Part shown: positions 34,397-46,900 of the stretch, in pieces
Layout of the letters: every line of letters begins with the position of its first letter
Numbering within the stretch: position 1 is the stretch's first letter
NCBI GenBank assembly: GCA_950106755.1
Contig: OX467082.1
Location: 28,210,001-28,274,000 of the forward strand
Direction: 5' to 3'
DNA: 64,000 nt
DNA from: Climacium dendroides
Taxonomy: Eukaryota; Streptophyta; Bryopsida; Hypnales; Climaciaceae
Translations under genes and position numbers: made by a program
The notes under the pieces: generated by a model
What the model was told of the DNA's origin: nothing
The model's database searches: none
Seen by the model: the letters and a program-made list of their open reading frames with translations, nothing else

Positions 34397-36739
34397 GCAT
34401 CAAATAACATCAGCAGAGACATATGTATGTACCAGCATAGTAAGAAATGGTGCTTAAAAGAGACCCAAACCAAACACTTCAGTTTGCTGCAATTTACTCT
34501 GATCTCACCCATTGTATATATCGATCAATTTGTTCCGTTAGAGATGTCCGAAGGGATTGAGTATCTTCAACATGATCAATTTGTTCCGTTAGAGATGTCC
34601 GAAGGGATTGAGTATCTTCAACATAAACGATACATAGGGGTAGTCACACCTCCTCCGAGAAACAAATTTTCTTGAAGAATGCAAGCTTGGTGAGAGAAAA
34701 GCCAATGGGAAGTTGTTGTACAAGGTGTGACACCCCTTCTGAACATGAGCACCATGTTTTCTTGGAGATCCAACTAGATTCACTGTCATCAATGCACACG
34801 GGTGGCATGGAGCACAAGTGGCACAGGTAACACAAAAGTCAGTAAGAAAGCAAACATGCGTCAAACAAGATGAAAATGACGTACGGAGTAGTGAAAAATT
34901 GTCCAAGAAAATTTTCTCCAACCCATTTCTTCATGGCCGGAGGAGAAAAATGGCACTTCAAAAATCCTCAGAGAATGAGAGATCTGCAAGCCTCCAACAG
35001 CCACACAGAGAGTGCCAAGTCTCAATTCTAGGAGGATTGAACTTGGGGTGAAGAAGGTGTGACTACCCGTATGTCGACAACTCGGGAAGAAAGCGATGCT
35101 CCCAGATCATCATCATCACATCCACATGCTGAATAGACAATACTTGATCGATGTTTGGCACTGAAAATCTGCAGCAACACCTTCCAAAGTAACGTACACA
35201 CCCGATTCTAAGCATCATAAACATGGAACCGAGCACGCAGAAGCATTGAAATTTAAAATTGACAATTCCCTAAATGGGCAAATTTCTGGAGAATCCAATC
35301 TTAAAGATGGACGGATCGCATACGGAAGCTGCCAACTCCGGTTACAAAGCCTTCTTCGACTAATAAGTAGCCTTCGAATTACTCCATAGCAGGAAGTTTG
35401 AACTAGGATCTCATTGCCTTTCATCCCCCCGGGTACTGAAATACGCTGCACCGGTATGAAAACTCATAACCACATTCAAAACTACCGATTCTGAGCAAGT
35501 TTAGGGCTCAGACTTCCAGAGGCCACTCAAGTTTCTAACCCTAAACACAAATTTCCGAAACGAAGACTGAGCCTGGGACGAATCAGACCTCTAAAGCGTA
35601 AACTTCTTTCGATAGGCAACACGGAAAGAGTGGAGTTCCTCATTGAAGCATTATAAGAATGTACGTTCTCCGTCTTCTGCTACTGTAACCCTAGAATGAA
35701 GTCACCGTCCTCTGCCTCAAGAAGTTAAACCATAACGTTTTCAGGCATCACTTCTTCAAACGGGTATAATAACCCAGCGTTGCTAGTGAATAATCGTCAA
35801 GCCGGGTGCTCAGCACAGAGCGAACTATTCTTTCGCCTTTTACTAAAGAATACCGTGCGCTGGGTGCACATACCGGCATACCCTCTTTTTTGGACTGCCT
35901 CACGGGGCCCAACAATCAAAGCAAATAGCATGTCACTAATTTCAGTCATTGTAGTGTACAATAACTATTTGCATTTGAATTAGGTGGAATTAGGTTTCCC
36001 TACACCACACAAATAATTTTAGTCATTTTACTACCACTTTGCATTTTTATTACTGAATTAGGTGAAATTAGGTTTCCTACACTAATTTCTTGACATTTTA
36101 CACCATATGAATAATTTCAGTCATTGTACTAGACAAGAACACTCTGCATTTGAATTATTGAATTAGGTGGTGTTGTCATTGGGACTCATTAACCTCCAAG
36201 TGTACAAATGAAAATGTTTTTAGGAATATTTGTTGACTTTGATGGCTTGTAAAGTAACTTAAATGCAACCTAATTGTTAAGGCAATCTAATTTTACTATT
36301 TTGTGGAGGGTAAACTTGCCAATTGTTGTACAAGCAAAATTCAAATACTTCTCTACAATAAAATAGAGACTTGAATGTTAAGAAATTTGACATGATTATT
36401 AAATGTCATATTAAGATTTAACTTCAAAAAATAAAATGTCGATAGGTTTCTTCTTAAAATTTTTATTGCAATTGAAAAACAATGAAGTTGAAATCTAATT
36501 TAAATTTCTTTACAACCATTTACTATACAATGTGTGATCACTATGCAAATTCTGATCCCATCACATTCTTAATTATGCAAATTCTAATCATCGTATTGTG
36601 CAGTTAGTATACCATCATTGAGATTTTGGTTGTCTAGTCATTAGATTTGTCCAATAAATGACAAGTCTATTGTACCATGAAATTTTAGGAGGGGTTTCAG
36701 GCTAGATGGAAAAATACAATTTATAATCCCCTTTTTTCT
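34397..36739. other. Spacer with a GC-richer patch and tandem repeats
   Basis: The patch from about 34420 to 35930 is less AT-rich, but no gene was recognised in its short open frames. It begins with a perfect 51-bp tandem duplication (34523-34624). From about 35930 to 36175 three diverged units sharing GAATTAGGTGRAATTAGGTTT lie in tandem; a relative is at 40865-40995. The sequence at 36340-36560 recurs, diverged, at 62490-62690. Confidence 0.45.
34523..34624. repeat. Two-copy perfect tandem duplication, 51-bp unit
   Basis: The unit starting GATCAATTTGTTCCGTTAGA occupies 34523-34573 and 34574-34624 with no difference. It repeats 17 codons within a short plus-strand frame whose coding status is doubtful. 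Confidence 0.95.
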
Positions 36740-36985
36740 CGAAGAGTGTTTGAGTGCAAAAAAACTTGATTTCATCACTTTGAATACAAATACTTTAAAA
36801 TCTATATAGTCAAAGTTTCTAAAATTCCTACCACACATTCTTATACTAGTTTAGCACAAGATCCTATAGTTTGACATGCAAAAAAACAAATTCAAAACAA
36901 CTTAAAGTTTTGCACCTTGTAATAGAAATGGGAATTTTGAGTGTTTTTTGACAAAAAATAGGCCTTGGTCTTCCAAGGATAAAAA
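36740..36985. mobile_element. Right-end fragment of a family T element
   Basis: The block ending GAGTGTTTTTTGACAAAAAA TAGGCCTTGGTC matches the right end of the copy at 33455-34396 (GAGTGTTTTTTGGCAAAAAT AAGGCCTTGGTCC). The final TTTAGGGG is mutated and the left part is missing or diverged. Confidence 0.55.
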
Positions 36986-39211
36986 TGCCCCTAATTGCAT
37001 GAACTGAACACTTTGAAATTCCCAAATAGTTACTTTCTAAACTCATTTCTACCATTCCAAATTGCAGGGTATGATCTTTATCTCTTTCTTTCTTCCCTTC
37101 CCTGATGCTTTCTAAATGATTCATATAGTTCTAAAAAATACAAAACCACAAATGCAAAACATTCCTTTTAAAACACATGCATGGATTGATTGCAAAGGAA
37201 TTGTGATGCAGATATAAAATCATCCATAACTCTTTGAATATCTACTAGAACTCCTACTTGTAGTGTTAGAGTTCAATTAATACTATAAGTTGATGTAGAA
37301 TGGTTCCGATGTCACCTTAGATGACATATGCGTACATGAGGTTTGAAGTTCTATATTGCACACAATTTCTGCGTTTTGACAATGAGTCATCAAGCACTCA
37401 TCCTCAATTTGTCCCATATCCTTTGAAGATTCATGATGGACAATGAATTTCATTATAAAAATAATCTCTCCCCCCATTGTTTTGAGCATGTATGTTGACA
37501 TTGAATTGTAGTGAAGTCTTTTCCAATATTTCGAACTTCTTCACAATTCCTTAGATTTGGAAAGGTGACTTGTTAATTTTCAAAGTCTTTCATGGTTTGA
37601 AATTTAGATTATTTTTTCGCCATCGGATCAAAATCGGTACAGTAATTGGATGTACAGGGGTACATGAGGTCGCTCACAATGGCTGAATAAAGTACCAAGC
37701 ATGTGGGAACTGCACCTCATTAAGAAACAATCACTACAGTTCCGAACCTGAGCTACCGTAACTACCGTAAAAAGAAATTATTTCCTTTTAATGCCGAAGT
37801 TTTATCTTTAAGCACATGGTGTTTGCAAACGCCAGGTGGGAATCGACCGTAAGGAAGATTTTGTGACTGCCAACGCCATATCTTTAGAACTGGTAGAGCA
37901 GTTCTAGTGCTGTCAAGTTCTCAATTCTCTTGACAGTAAGAGTGCTTGAGAATTGAGTATGAGGGTCGTGACTGCAGATGAAGGTCCACTTGTAGTATAA
38001 GACCGGATCTGAGAAGTTCAGGTGCAGAATTCTAGCTTGAGTTCTGAATTTTGCATGCAAAATGACACGAACTAAACTACAAGTTCTCGAGTGGCAAAGT
38101 TCACATGCATGCACGATCGTCCTCGAAGAGGCTCACGCGAAGAACTCAGTCGCACAGATGGCGATTGAATCGCTAGCTTTAATGGTGAAGGTCTGGTTTT
38201 CATGGCTTTCTAAGTTCAATTGTGTATGAATTTTTGGCTTTTCGTAAGCAAATAGTGTTAGAATGAACTGCTCGGTTAGATCAGTAGTCCTATATGCAAT
38301 CACTGATAGTAAGATAATTATGTTGGAATCCTGTTCATCTTGACTCATATTTGGGACTAATTAGTGAAACTACTCTCCTTTTGCTCCTCAAGATTATCTT
38401 AGGTATCTCTGTCACTACTGTGTTACCTAACGAACTGTCACGAACTGTTTTCTGTGTAAGCATCCTCCAAGATTTGCACACTTGTTACCATGGAAACCTG
38501 ACACTTTGAACACATCGTTGGATTCAACAGCATCAATTCTAGGAGCCTCGGGACATCACTTCCATCTGTTTGATGTAAGATTTTGCCTTCCCAATTCTGA
38601 GAGGGAGGGGAGAGATTGTTCACATAGGTCACTCATCGGGGATCACCGGGGAGTGAATGGGGAGAGATCGGGGAGACAGTGCGGTACGAAGGAATCTTTT
38701 TAGACTTGTTGGTGCAGTATGCATGAAGGACTATTCGATTGACTTGTTTGAATTAGAAGATGCTGACTTCCAAGACTGTTCTGTAGAAATAGCTCAATTT
38801 CAAGTGGAAGAGTCCGTCACGTGAGCAAGAAACAACGAGCTGGCTCTTTCAGGTAAAGATTTCACTTTGCTCATTGATAGCAATACTAAAGGTCTGATTG
38901 TGAATGACAGTCATAAATTTCACTCGGATATGAACGTCTTGAAACTTCACTTGTGTATGAGTGCCTTGGAACTTAAATTGTGTATGCATGCTTTGAAATC
39001 AATTGATTATCCTGTGATACCTAGTTTGTGTTGGTACTATGGCATAAACTTGAAACGAATATGAATGCTTTTGAAACCTCAAATGTATCTGAATGCTCTT
39101 GAAACTTCAAATGAGCAATTATGAATGCTTTGGAAACTTCAATTGCTCATTCTGCATGTGCACTTAGTTTGTGACAGTGGTATGATTATCAACAGTTGGT
39201 GTGAGCTATAA
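36986..39211. other. Spacer and BTB upstream region
   Basis: The part to about 37600 is AT-rich and includes a dispersed repeat (37355-37475, related to 1316-1445). From about 37630 the GC content rises towards the BTB gene. Open frames such as 38482-38703 have no recognised domain. The last 280 bp hold the minisatellite described separately. Confidence 0.45.
38932..39151. repeat. Degenerate minisatellite upstream of the BTB gene
   Basis: About six or seven units built around GAATGCTYTTGAAACTTCAAATG occur in tandem with variable spacing of roughly 26-36 bp. Each carries a TTGAAACTTCAA-like near-palindrome. The array ends about 60 bp before the BTB start codon, within promoter distance. Confidence 0.7.
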
Positions 39212-39940
39212 ATGGAGTCCGTTGCATCGGCAAATGTGAACACTTGGAAGTTCCTCTCACTGGATGCGTCCAACGAAAATCCAACAAATCCAAAGTGGAG
39301 ATGTTGTGAGGTCACACTGAAGATGTTGGAGGAAGGCATTTACACAGACATCACGCTCAATTCTAAGGGTGGCTCCGTCAAAGCCCACAAAAGTGTGTTG
39401 GCCCGTGCGTCACCTGTCTTCTATGCCATGTTTCAGCACGACATGAAGGAGCAGCTCACTTCTACTGTGGACATCCTTGATATGACCATTGACGCTTTGC
39501 AATTGTTCTTGATTTTGCTTTACAACACCAAAGAAGCGAGCAATGAAAGCCTATACCGTGACCGCCAGATGCCACATTTTAACGCTGCAATTGATGAGCA
39601 TTTTGATGAATTTTACAAGGCCGTCCTGAAATACCAGGTGGAAAGCAGACTCGGACCTCTGGTTGTATCGGCTCTGACGAGGAATTTGACACCTGACAAT
39701 TGTTGGTTCTACTACGACAGTTCGTTGATGGCAATCCGAGGGCCTATCACTATTATTACAACTGTGGTTTGCAAGTTGTACGTGTTGGGAAACTACCACG
39801 ACGTTATCAAATCCAATAGTTTCCTACAGGAGATGGGGTGCAATTCTGATCGAGTACACAGTATGATCCTGTCAGCTGAATCCCGATATGCACGTGAGGA
39901 GGCACTTCAAACATTTCTCAGTCTTAAAAGCCTCTATTGA
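39212..39940 (+). CDS. BTB/POZ-domain protein
   Basis: This is an intronless 242-residue frame. The BTB core runs from about residue 42 to 105, with IYTDITLN (43-50), VKAHKSVLARASPVF (56-70) and the helix pair MKEQLT...LDMTIDALQLFL. It resembles the plant At1g01640-like BTB group, which is small, BTB-dominated and lacks NPH3, MATH or TAZ domains. Residues 131-165 (FYKAVLKYQ...NLTPDNC) correspond to the following helices. BTB proteins of this kind can be substrate adaptors for CUL3 ubiquitin ligases; that role is inferred from family. The ATG lies in a CTATAAATGG context, so the TATA-like string there cannot be this gene's TATA box. No intron suggests a retrocopy or a naturally single-exon gene. 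No signal peptide or membrane segment is seen. Confidence 0.82.
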   Translation: MESVASANVNTWKFLSLDASNENPTNPKWRCCEVTLKMLEEGIYTDITLNSKGGSVKAHKSVLARASPVFYAMFQHDMKEQLTSTVDILDMTIDALQLFLILLYNTKEASNESLYRDRQMPHFNAAIDEHFDEFYKAVLKYQVESRLGPLVVSALTRNLTPDNCWFYYDSSLMAIRGPITIITTVVCKLYVLGNYHDVIKSNSFLQEMGCNSDRVHSMILSAESRYAREEALQTFLSLKSLY

Positions 39941-41837
39941 ACATGGTTGACGGAGCAGTCACTGACCATTTTGCTGATTCGAGGAGAGGTAATTCCGTAA
40001 GAATGCTGTTGAAGCGATGATCAAGGTGAACAATGGTTTGCACTTTGTAAAGAAAGTGGAAGTGAGAAGATTTGGTAAGGGTGTAGTTGAATTTCCTCGA
40101 GACATTACACAATGTGGGGTAATGAGGTCCATCAAAGAATTTGGGACCGATCAAGCTCGGATTGCATAGCTTATGGACATTTTGAGTTTTGTAGCAACCA
40201 GGGGTAAATTTCTCGAAGTCATGGACTGTGATTTGATGTGCTTTGAATTTTATGCTGCTAGTCATTGCTGGCTAATATCATCTCTAGTTGCACCATACCA
40301 TTACTGGGGCAGACAATGAACACTTCTTGTACTGTAGTCCTTCCATGACTGTTGAACAAATAATGTCGAAATTTCACCTTGGAGCTTGATAGATGTGATG
40401 AGGCCGAAAATTATGAATCAGTATTGTCTTGCAGAATTTACATGAATCTTGTAAAACATTTGAAGGCAAGATCCAAGAAATAAGCCAACAAGCCTATTAG
40501 CACCCGAATTTGGAATCTGAGTATATAGAGGCCAACTTGTTTTACGGAATTATAATTTTTCAATTGAGATTGTAATTTTTGTGAATTTTTGAAGTGGTCT
40601 ACCTTGAAATGACAAAGCCATTTATAGAGTGGGGTCAAAACTATCCCCTAAACAACCCATTAGTGCCTTAACATGTATCTATTAACACTTGAGTTCCCAC
40701 CAATGAAGGATTGACACATTATCACTTTTGAAATTAATGTACTGAAATTGTTAGGAAAATGAACGGATTTGGATGTTGTAGTAAATGGAATACGGGCCAA
40801 AACTAGGGAAATGGAATTGGTCAATGAATTGTGATGGGCTGGTTCACCTTCTATGAAAAATTTCAATTTCTTAACATTTTACACTATATGAAAAATTTCA
40901 ATCATTATACTGTACAATAATGCTTTGCATTTGAATTATTGAATTAGATAAAATTAGGTTTTCCCACCCTAATTTCTTGACATTTTACCACCTTTCATGA
41001 CTAGATTTTTTGAATTTGAATATTTTTTAACTTAAAAGTTTTGCACTATAGATCTTGAACTAAAGTTTCTTCATATTGAAGAATTGGGTCCAAAATAAAG
41101 GAAAATGAATTTCTTTTTAAAAATTAAATTAAATTTTTTTAAAATTAATTTACATTCTCTAAAAATTAATATGTAGAAGTAGGTATGAGATAGAAGGAAA
41201 AACTAAATTCATTTAAAGTAGTTCAATAAGATGGAATTCAAATCACACTAATCACAATAATGAGATTTACTCTTCTTGGCTTAAAATTTGTGTACTACAC
41301 ATGTTGAATTAAAAAAATAACATTGAAGAATTGAATTGAAAATCTAAAGAATTTTTTTAAAAAGACACAAACTTGATTTTCATTCTTTAAAAAATTATTA
41401 AGTAGAAGTAAGTTTGAGATTGAATGAAAAACTAAATTGTTAATAGTTCTAAAATAGAATTGAAACATAAAAATTTCAATTGTAAAATTGTTTTAGTAGC
41501 AAATTTGACCTTGTCAAACAATTTTTTCTAAAAAATTGTGGAAATTGCATTAAAAGTGAATCCCATAAGTTATTTTTTTAAGAAAATACTTAGATTGCTC
41601 CCAAATCAAGATTGCCTATAGCTTTCTCATACTAGTGCAAATAGAATGAATCAAATCCTTCCATGTAGACAAGAGTGTTTCCTACAAGAAACAAAATTTT
41701 GAAAATTTTATTTTGACATATGGTGAATTTTTTGGTTTTGCCTAATAAACCTCATTTTGGTCTTAGGTAGCATAGCTTTTACATCACAAAAAATTTGAAC
41801 CCTACATAAGGTTGTTAGTAGTATATTACAAGAAAAA

Positions 41838-41838
<1 letters not shown>

Positions 41839-41889
<51 letters not shown>

Positions 41890-41890
41890 T
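41839..41890. repeat. (TTA)n microsatellite, about 17 units
   Basis: An uninterrupted run of TTA/ATT triplets spans about 50 bp, inside a diverged family T region. Confidence 0.97.
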
Positions 41891-42439
41891 TCAAAATTTG
41901 ATGGTATACTACTAGTGCCACATTAGATTGGCAATTTCAGAAAAAAATTGAATAAAAATATTTATTTATTTATATTTATTTTTCCTATATTACACCGTGG
42001 CCAAAAGTCAAACACCTTTTCTAGGGTTCACATTTTTTCTAATGACTTTTAGGCACTAATTGAAATAAAAATTATATTCCTAGAATGTTGATGTTTCTTC
42101 CTATCTTCACAAAAAGTTATAAAAAAGAATGATGAAAAGTGAGACAGTAGGAGTATACCCAAAATCCATTTTGTCCCTTGAGGGACAATGGAACCTTGTA
42201 ATTTTTTCAAAATTAATTTTTTCCTCATTTATTGAATGTAATGAATCCACGCACAAGTTTCTAACTATATAAAGGGGCCTATGAATATTTATAGGAGTGT
42301 TGAATTCTATATAAAATATTGCAAAGCTTGTAAATCTAAAAACTCATGAGATTTTATATTTTTAGGATAATTCTATTTAATATACAAAATTCAATGATAA
42401 TTTTTTGTAGAACCACGTGGAGTTGTTTTCTTCCTAAAC

Positions 42440-42485
42440 TGAGATTTAGATCCCACCTTCAATGAGATTTAGATCCCACCTTCAA
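42440..42485. repeat. Two-copy perfect tandem duplication, 23-bp unit
   Basis: The unit beginning TGAGATTTAGATCCCACC is present at 42440-42462 and 42463-42485 without difference. Confidence 0.93.
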
Positions 42486-43374
42486 GGTGCAAAGGTGGGT
42501 CAAAAGATTTTTAGCACTACTAGAGATGCAAATTTACTTACACCATATTATTTTTTAATTGAAATTGCCTCATTCTTCCCAACTCCCATATATTTGTATT
42601 ACCAGTATTTTGGGAAACAGTACGATTATGGAAATTTGCAAGATTCCATATTTCTTATCTATTGAAGTAATTTTGGAAGTTCACTTTTAGAACTAAGAAA
42701 AGTCAGTTTCTGAGAGAACATACTTGCATGCTTTAAATCAAAATCGAATAAATAATTGCTACGAAGAGTATTGGAAATTGATACAAATCTTCCAAACAGA
42801 AAAAAATCAAAGAAATCTCTGAACTTGGATGAAATTCGTTGTTTTTGTCCCTTCTGTTTGAAGATGGTCCAAGTATTGGGCGAACCAGGGTGACAAGCCA
42901 AGCGTAAATTAGGAATGAAGGGTCCATAGAAAAGAAAGACATTGAACGTATTAAAGATTTTATTTTGCTCAGGACCTTTCGCTCCAGTATTTCCACGAGT
43001 ACTAGACCCAGGCAACTCCATTTCAATCAATTCGTTGTAGCCTCATGGCCTGACTACAACGAATCTTTACAATGTAATCTCTAAATGGCAGAGAATTCTA
43101 ATTTCATCACCAGTGCACATCCTGCCCAAGTTTCTGTACAATGTTGCAAAACCTCCAGTTCCAAAATCTGCAGAACGTTCACACCCCAAATCAATCAGCA
43201 TTGACAGTACAAAAATCCAGGAGCAAGTCTTCGTTCCCCCCGGTCAGACCCCAAAAAATGATTCAAAAACTCGTACCCGAAGAATTGGATGTAAAAGTTT
43301 TACTCGGAAAACACCATGCCTTATATATCACAAGGCTGAAACTGTGGTTTTGTCAATCATTGGAGATATCTAAA

Positions 43375-43615
43375 CTAAATAGTGAAATTAGGTTGCCTGA
43401 ACAATTAGGTTGCCTTAGGAAAGTTACCTCATGACTCACCACTCGTCCAGATGGAGGCACAAGCAATTCTCTAAACCCGAGTCATGAACCAGTGCACCAA
43501 CCCATGCAACACACATGGTTCCTACATTACTGCATCCATCTATACTAACTGTACATATTTATATAGTGTGGAATGTCGAGAATTTAGTGTGGGGCAACCT
43601 AATTTCACTATTTAG
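43375..43615. repeat. Inverted repeat pair (23 bp arms) downstream of the zinc finger-AP2 gene
   Basis: CTAAATAGTGAAATTAGGTT followed by GCC at 43375-43397 is perfectly complementary to 43593-43615. The loop is about 195 bp. It lies 330-570 bp past the stop codon, so it may be in the 3'UTR or be a small TIR element. Confidence 0.75.
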
Positions 43616-43946
43616 TGTACATATATTCAAGGAGTGTCAGAAGGCAACCGGAATGTCAATAATTATCTTCTACCATGTTCCCTGATATTTTATAAAACAT
43701 TGCACAACCCAGAGATTTCCTAAGTTAGACCTTCTATCACACCTCCTCAATTGATGGAATAGCCCTCCGATATACCAACAGATTTTGATTAAATCGGTAA
43801 CTTCATTTAAGTTAACCTCATTAGCAAGGCCCCAATTATCGAGAGAGAAAGAGATTCCGTTAGGACTGGTTATTAAGGTTATGGAAGTTGAATAAGGAGC
43901 TCTCACCTGAGGTCTTTTGCAATACGATCGATCACGTCGCTTCTTA

Positions 43947-46900
43947 CTAGTCAGCAGCAGCAAGGCCCACATTCTCACCCAAAATCATCGGTATCTTGTT
44001 CTCTGGCAAGGTTTCTGTGGTACCATACTCGTCCTTGACGACTTCCAAAGGCTGACTAACCAGACGAGAGTCGTTGGCAACTTCAACAGAAGTTGCAAGT
44101 GTTGATTCTCCACGAGAAGTGGATGTTCCGCCTTCCTTTCGAAGCTGACGCTCAGCTACATCAGCTTCAGCTGTTTCCAACACAACACTTGCCTTCAGAA
44201 ACTCCCCTGCCAACACATCAAACGAAGGCATGGCCGACCCCGCTGCCTGATGCTCCTCACTCTTGCCTTTCCCCAGCAGAAACAAGGAAGCCGCCTCCCC
44301 ACGAGCGTTTTTCAGTGCGGGAGTGGGTCTACGAGCTCTTCGTGGCAGCTTGTGGCCATCTTGAGACGTCCCCGTATGGCCTTGCTCATCTTTCTGCTCG
44401 TCTCTTTCTCGCTGCTGTTCTGTAACTTTGTCTTCCTCCAGGGAAAGCCTTACCACTTCCTCAAGTGCACCCTTCAGAAGTGGTGTCTCAATACGACTTG
44501 CACGGTACATCTTGCGGCGGGAAACTCGTCTTCTAGATTTCTCTTCCATGTCGCCTCCGGAACGAGTTTCATCCAAGCCCTCGTTTGCTCTGTTTCCCTC
44601 CGAGATCTTCAAATCATCTGTATGTCGTGTAGATTTATGCTTCGAATCCCCAGTAAGCTTCTCAGAACCTTTGCCCTTCAGAGCAGCTCTGACAGCATTT
44701 GAAAGCTCCTCCTCGCTGTTGCTTTCCTTCAATGTGCTCTCCAATAAATCCACCTGGAATGAATTGGAGTTGCTCCGAACTCCAGCAATTGGCCTCGTAC
44801 CGCACGAGCTTGAAGGTGCCTCACTAGATGAAGGTGAATTTGGCTCTTCATCTTCACCTTCAACTGCTTCTGATTTCATACCATCAAGCGAAGCTCCTAA
44901 ACTTCCTCTCTCGTCGATATTGCCAAACATCTGGCTTGAAAATGGGGACTCTGGTCCTTCCTCGTCATCATCCTCTTCATCATCGTCTTCGTCCTCACCA
45001 TCTCCTTTTGCTGCTCTAGCTTTGATTCGACCTTCAGCGCCTGTCATGACTACGTTGTTGCCGACAACCTTCACAGTTGACCTTAAGGTCTCAATCTCTT
45101 CAGGTAAGTTCAACTTCGCTTCCTCCCCAAACTGCCCATAGCCCACCTGCGAACCACATCAACACAATTACTCTCACAATTTGCTGTCAAGTCGCTTCTG
45201 GTCATCAATGACAGCCTACCGCTGCTTGCACACAAACACATACATAATAATCTAATGAAAAAATTCCGATTTCGAGTCCCCCTTTGTGAGAACGATTTGA
45301 TAGAAAGAAATCCATCTCCATTTCCGTGATCTCGTCAAACAATAATGAGCATCCTGGCCGAAAGAATACCTGATCATGAGCACGAGCAGCCTCTTCCGCA
45401 GTCAAGAACGTGCCCAGGTAAGTGTGCTTCTTAGTCGCAGGATTGTAATATATCGACTGGAACTTGTGGCCGTTGCAATACACCCCCCTGAAGTCGGCTC
45501 GACGGGTCATGCTTCCTCGCCTACTCGGCTTCTTGCTCGCAGACGTCTTTGCGAACGTCCCTTTCTTCGACCGCATGGACCTCACCGACGCCTTCTGCGA
45601 CTGATCTTCTGCAACAGGGACATCCTCCTCGTCCTCCGACCCGCCTTCTTCCACTTCCACGCCAACGGGAGGAGACAAGGTGCCTGCCAACGCAGGTTTA
45701 CTGCGCTTCCCTTTCATGGGCTTGCTTTCCGAAGTGCTGTCCACTTTCGCACTCCAAGACTCGCCATCCTCCTTCCCAGAGCCCTCCGAGTTGCTGGACT
45801 CCATGGTGGCGGCTTCCCGCGCGCCTGCCCGACGGGCAGCATCCACTGAACTGAACACACCCACCGAATGGTACTCTTTCAGCTTCGGATCGTAGCACAT
45901 TGCTTCGAAGTCTCCAGCATCCGTCAGCTGGATGAGCACTTTCTTAATCGACTGCTTGGCTTTCATGTTCTCGTGGAATGACTCTGGGAAGTTCAAAGGG
46001 GCCGTCGCACCACGCTTCCGGTACGCTACTTCGTCGTAAGCATGAGCTGCCTCTTCCGGTGTGTCGTAGATGCCGATGTAAATGTGCTTCTTCGTCCTGG
46101 GAACGTAAATCTTCGCTTTGAATCGCCCGCTCGGAGTTGCTTGCACTCCCATGTAGTTTCGCTGGCCCCTTCGATTCCCACCACCTTTCCCTGAGCTTTT
46201 GCCTGCTGGTCGGGACCGTGCAGGTTCCTCGGCGGCTGGTGGCGTGCGCTTCGATTTCGACAATGGGGGCTTCCTGCTGCCTTGTCCACTTCTCTCCTCG
46301 CCAGCTTGAGTCTGTGCGTCCTCGTCTCCTTGGGGTTTTCTCTCCCTTCGTAACTTTGATGCATTCGGGGTTGACCCCTTCGGAGAGTTCGCTGGGCTCT
46401 TCTCTGCACTGGCAACCGCAGACGAGCTGTCAGATCTTCTGCCATCCTTGTCCAGCATGGCCCTTCGCTTCGACGTCGTCTTGTAAACCCGCGCGTAGTC
46501 TGATTCCACGAAGCTGTCCGCAAAAGCCCTGTCCAAAACACACTCAGCTCAGTTCATGCCATCACTCTCAAAACCGTTGGAACACCAACAGCTAAACGAA
46601 GACATGGAGAACTGCCAAACCTCGAGAGGCCAACCTGAATATGCTGCTCCTTCGAGGTGCTTTCTGAGCAGCTTGCCTTCCTTGACCAACGCCAGATTCC
46701 TGTTTCACAACTTCGCTATCCTTAGCAGCACCTTTCAGAACAGCAATAGCCTCTTTACTGGAGGTTCCAGTGATTTCTGCCTTGGCTTTGGCACTAGGGG
46801 CGCGCCGTCTCTTCACGGTTGCTTCTTCGGGCTCCTCCACCTTCTGCTTCTTGGGGTTCAGAGCCTCCTTCTCCGCCTCCATCACAACCTCGGATTTCCG

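Larger units (their letters stand above)
39941..43946. other. Spacer between the BTB gene and the zinc finger-AP2 gene
   Basis: The first 300 bp look like BTB 3'UTR. At 40865-40995 there is a relative of the 35930-36175 repeat. From about 41000 to 42200 diverged family T sequence is readable, ending in TTTTGTCCCTTGAGGGACAA near 42172. A (TTA)n microsatellite is at 41839-41890 and a 23-bp tandem duplication at 42440-42485. Frames around 42659-43434 (both strands) are unrecognised. The last several hundred bases probably include the 3'UTR of the minus-strand gene. Confidence 0.45.

Noticed and set aside
42659..43030. 123-codon minus-strand frame, considered as an organelle-derived fragment or gene
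   Set aside because: No confident resemblance to any organelle or nuclear protein; two overlapping frames are open in the same place.
44428..45141. 237-codon plus-strand Ser-rich frame
   Set aside because: It is complementary to the acidic C-terminal exon; the serine run is the antisense of the Asp/Glu run.
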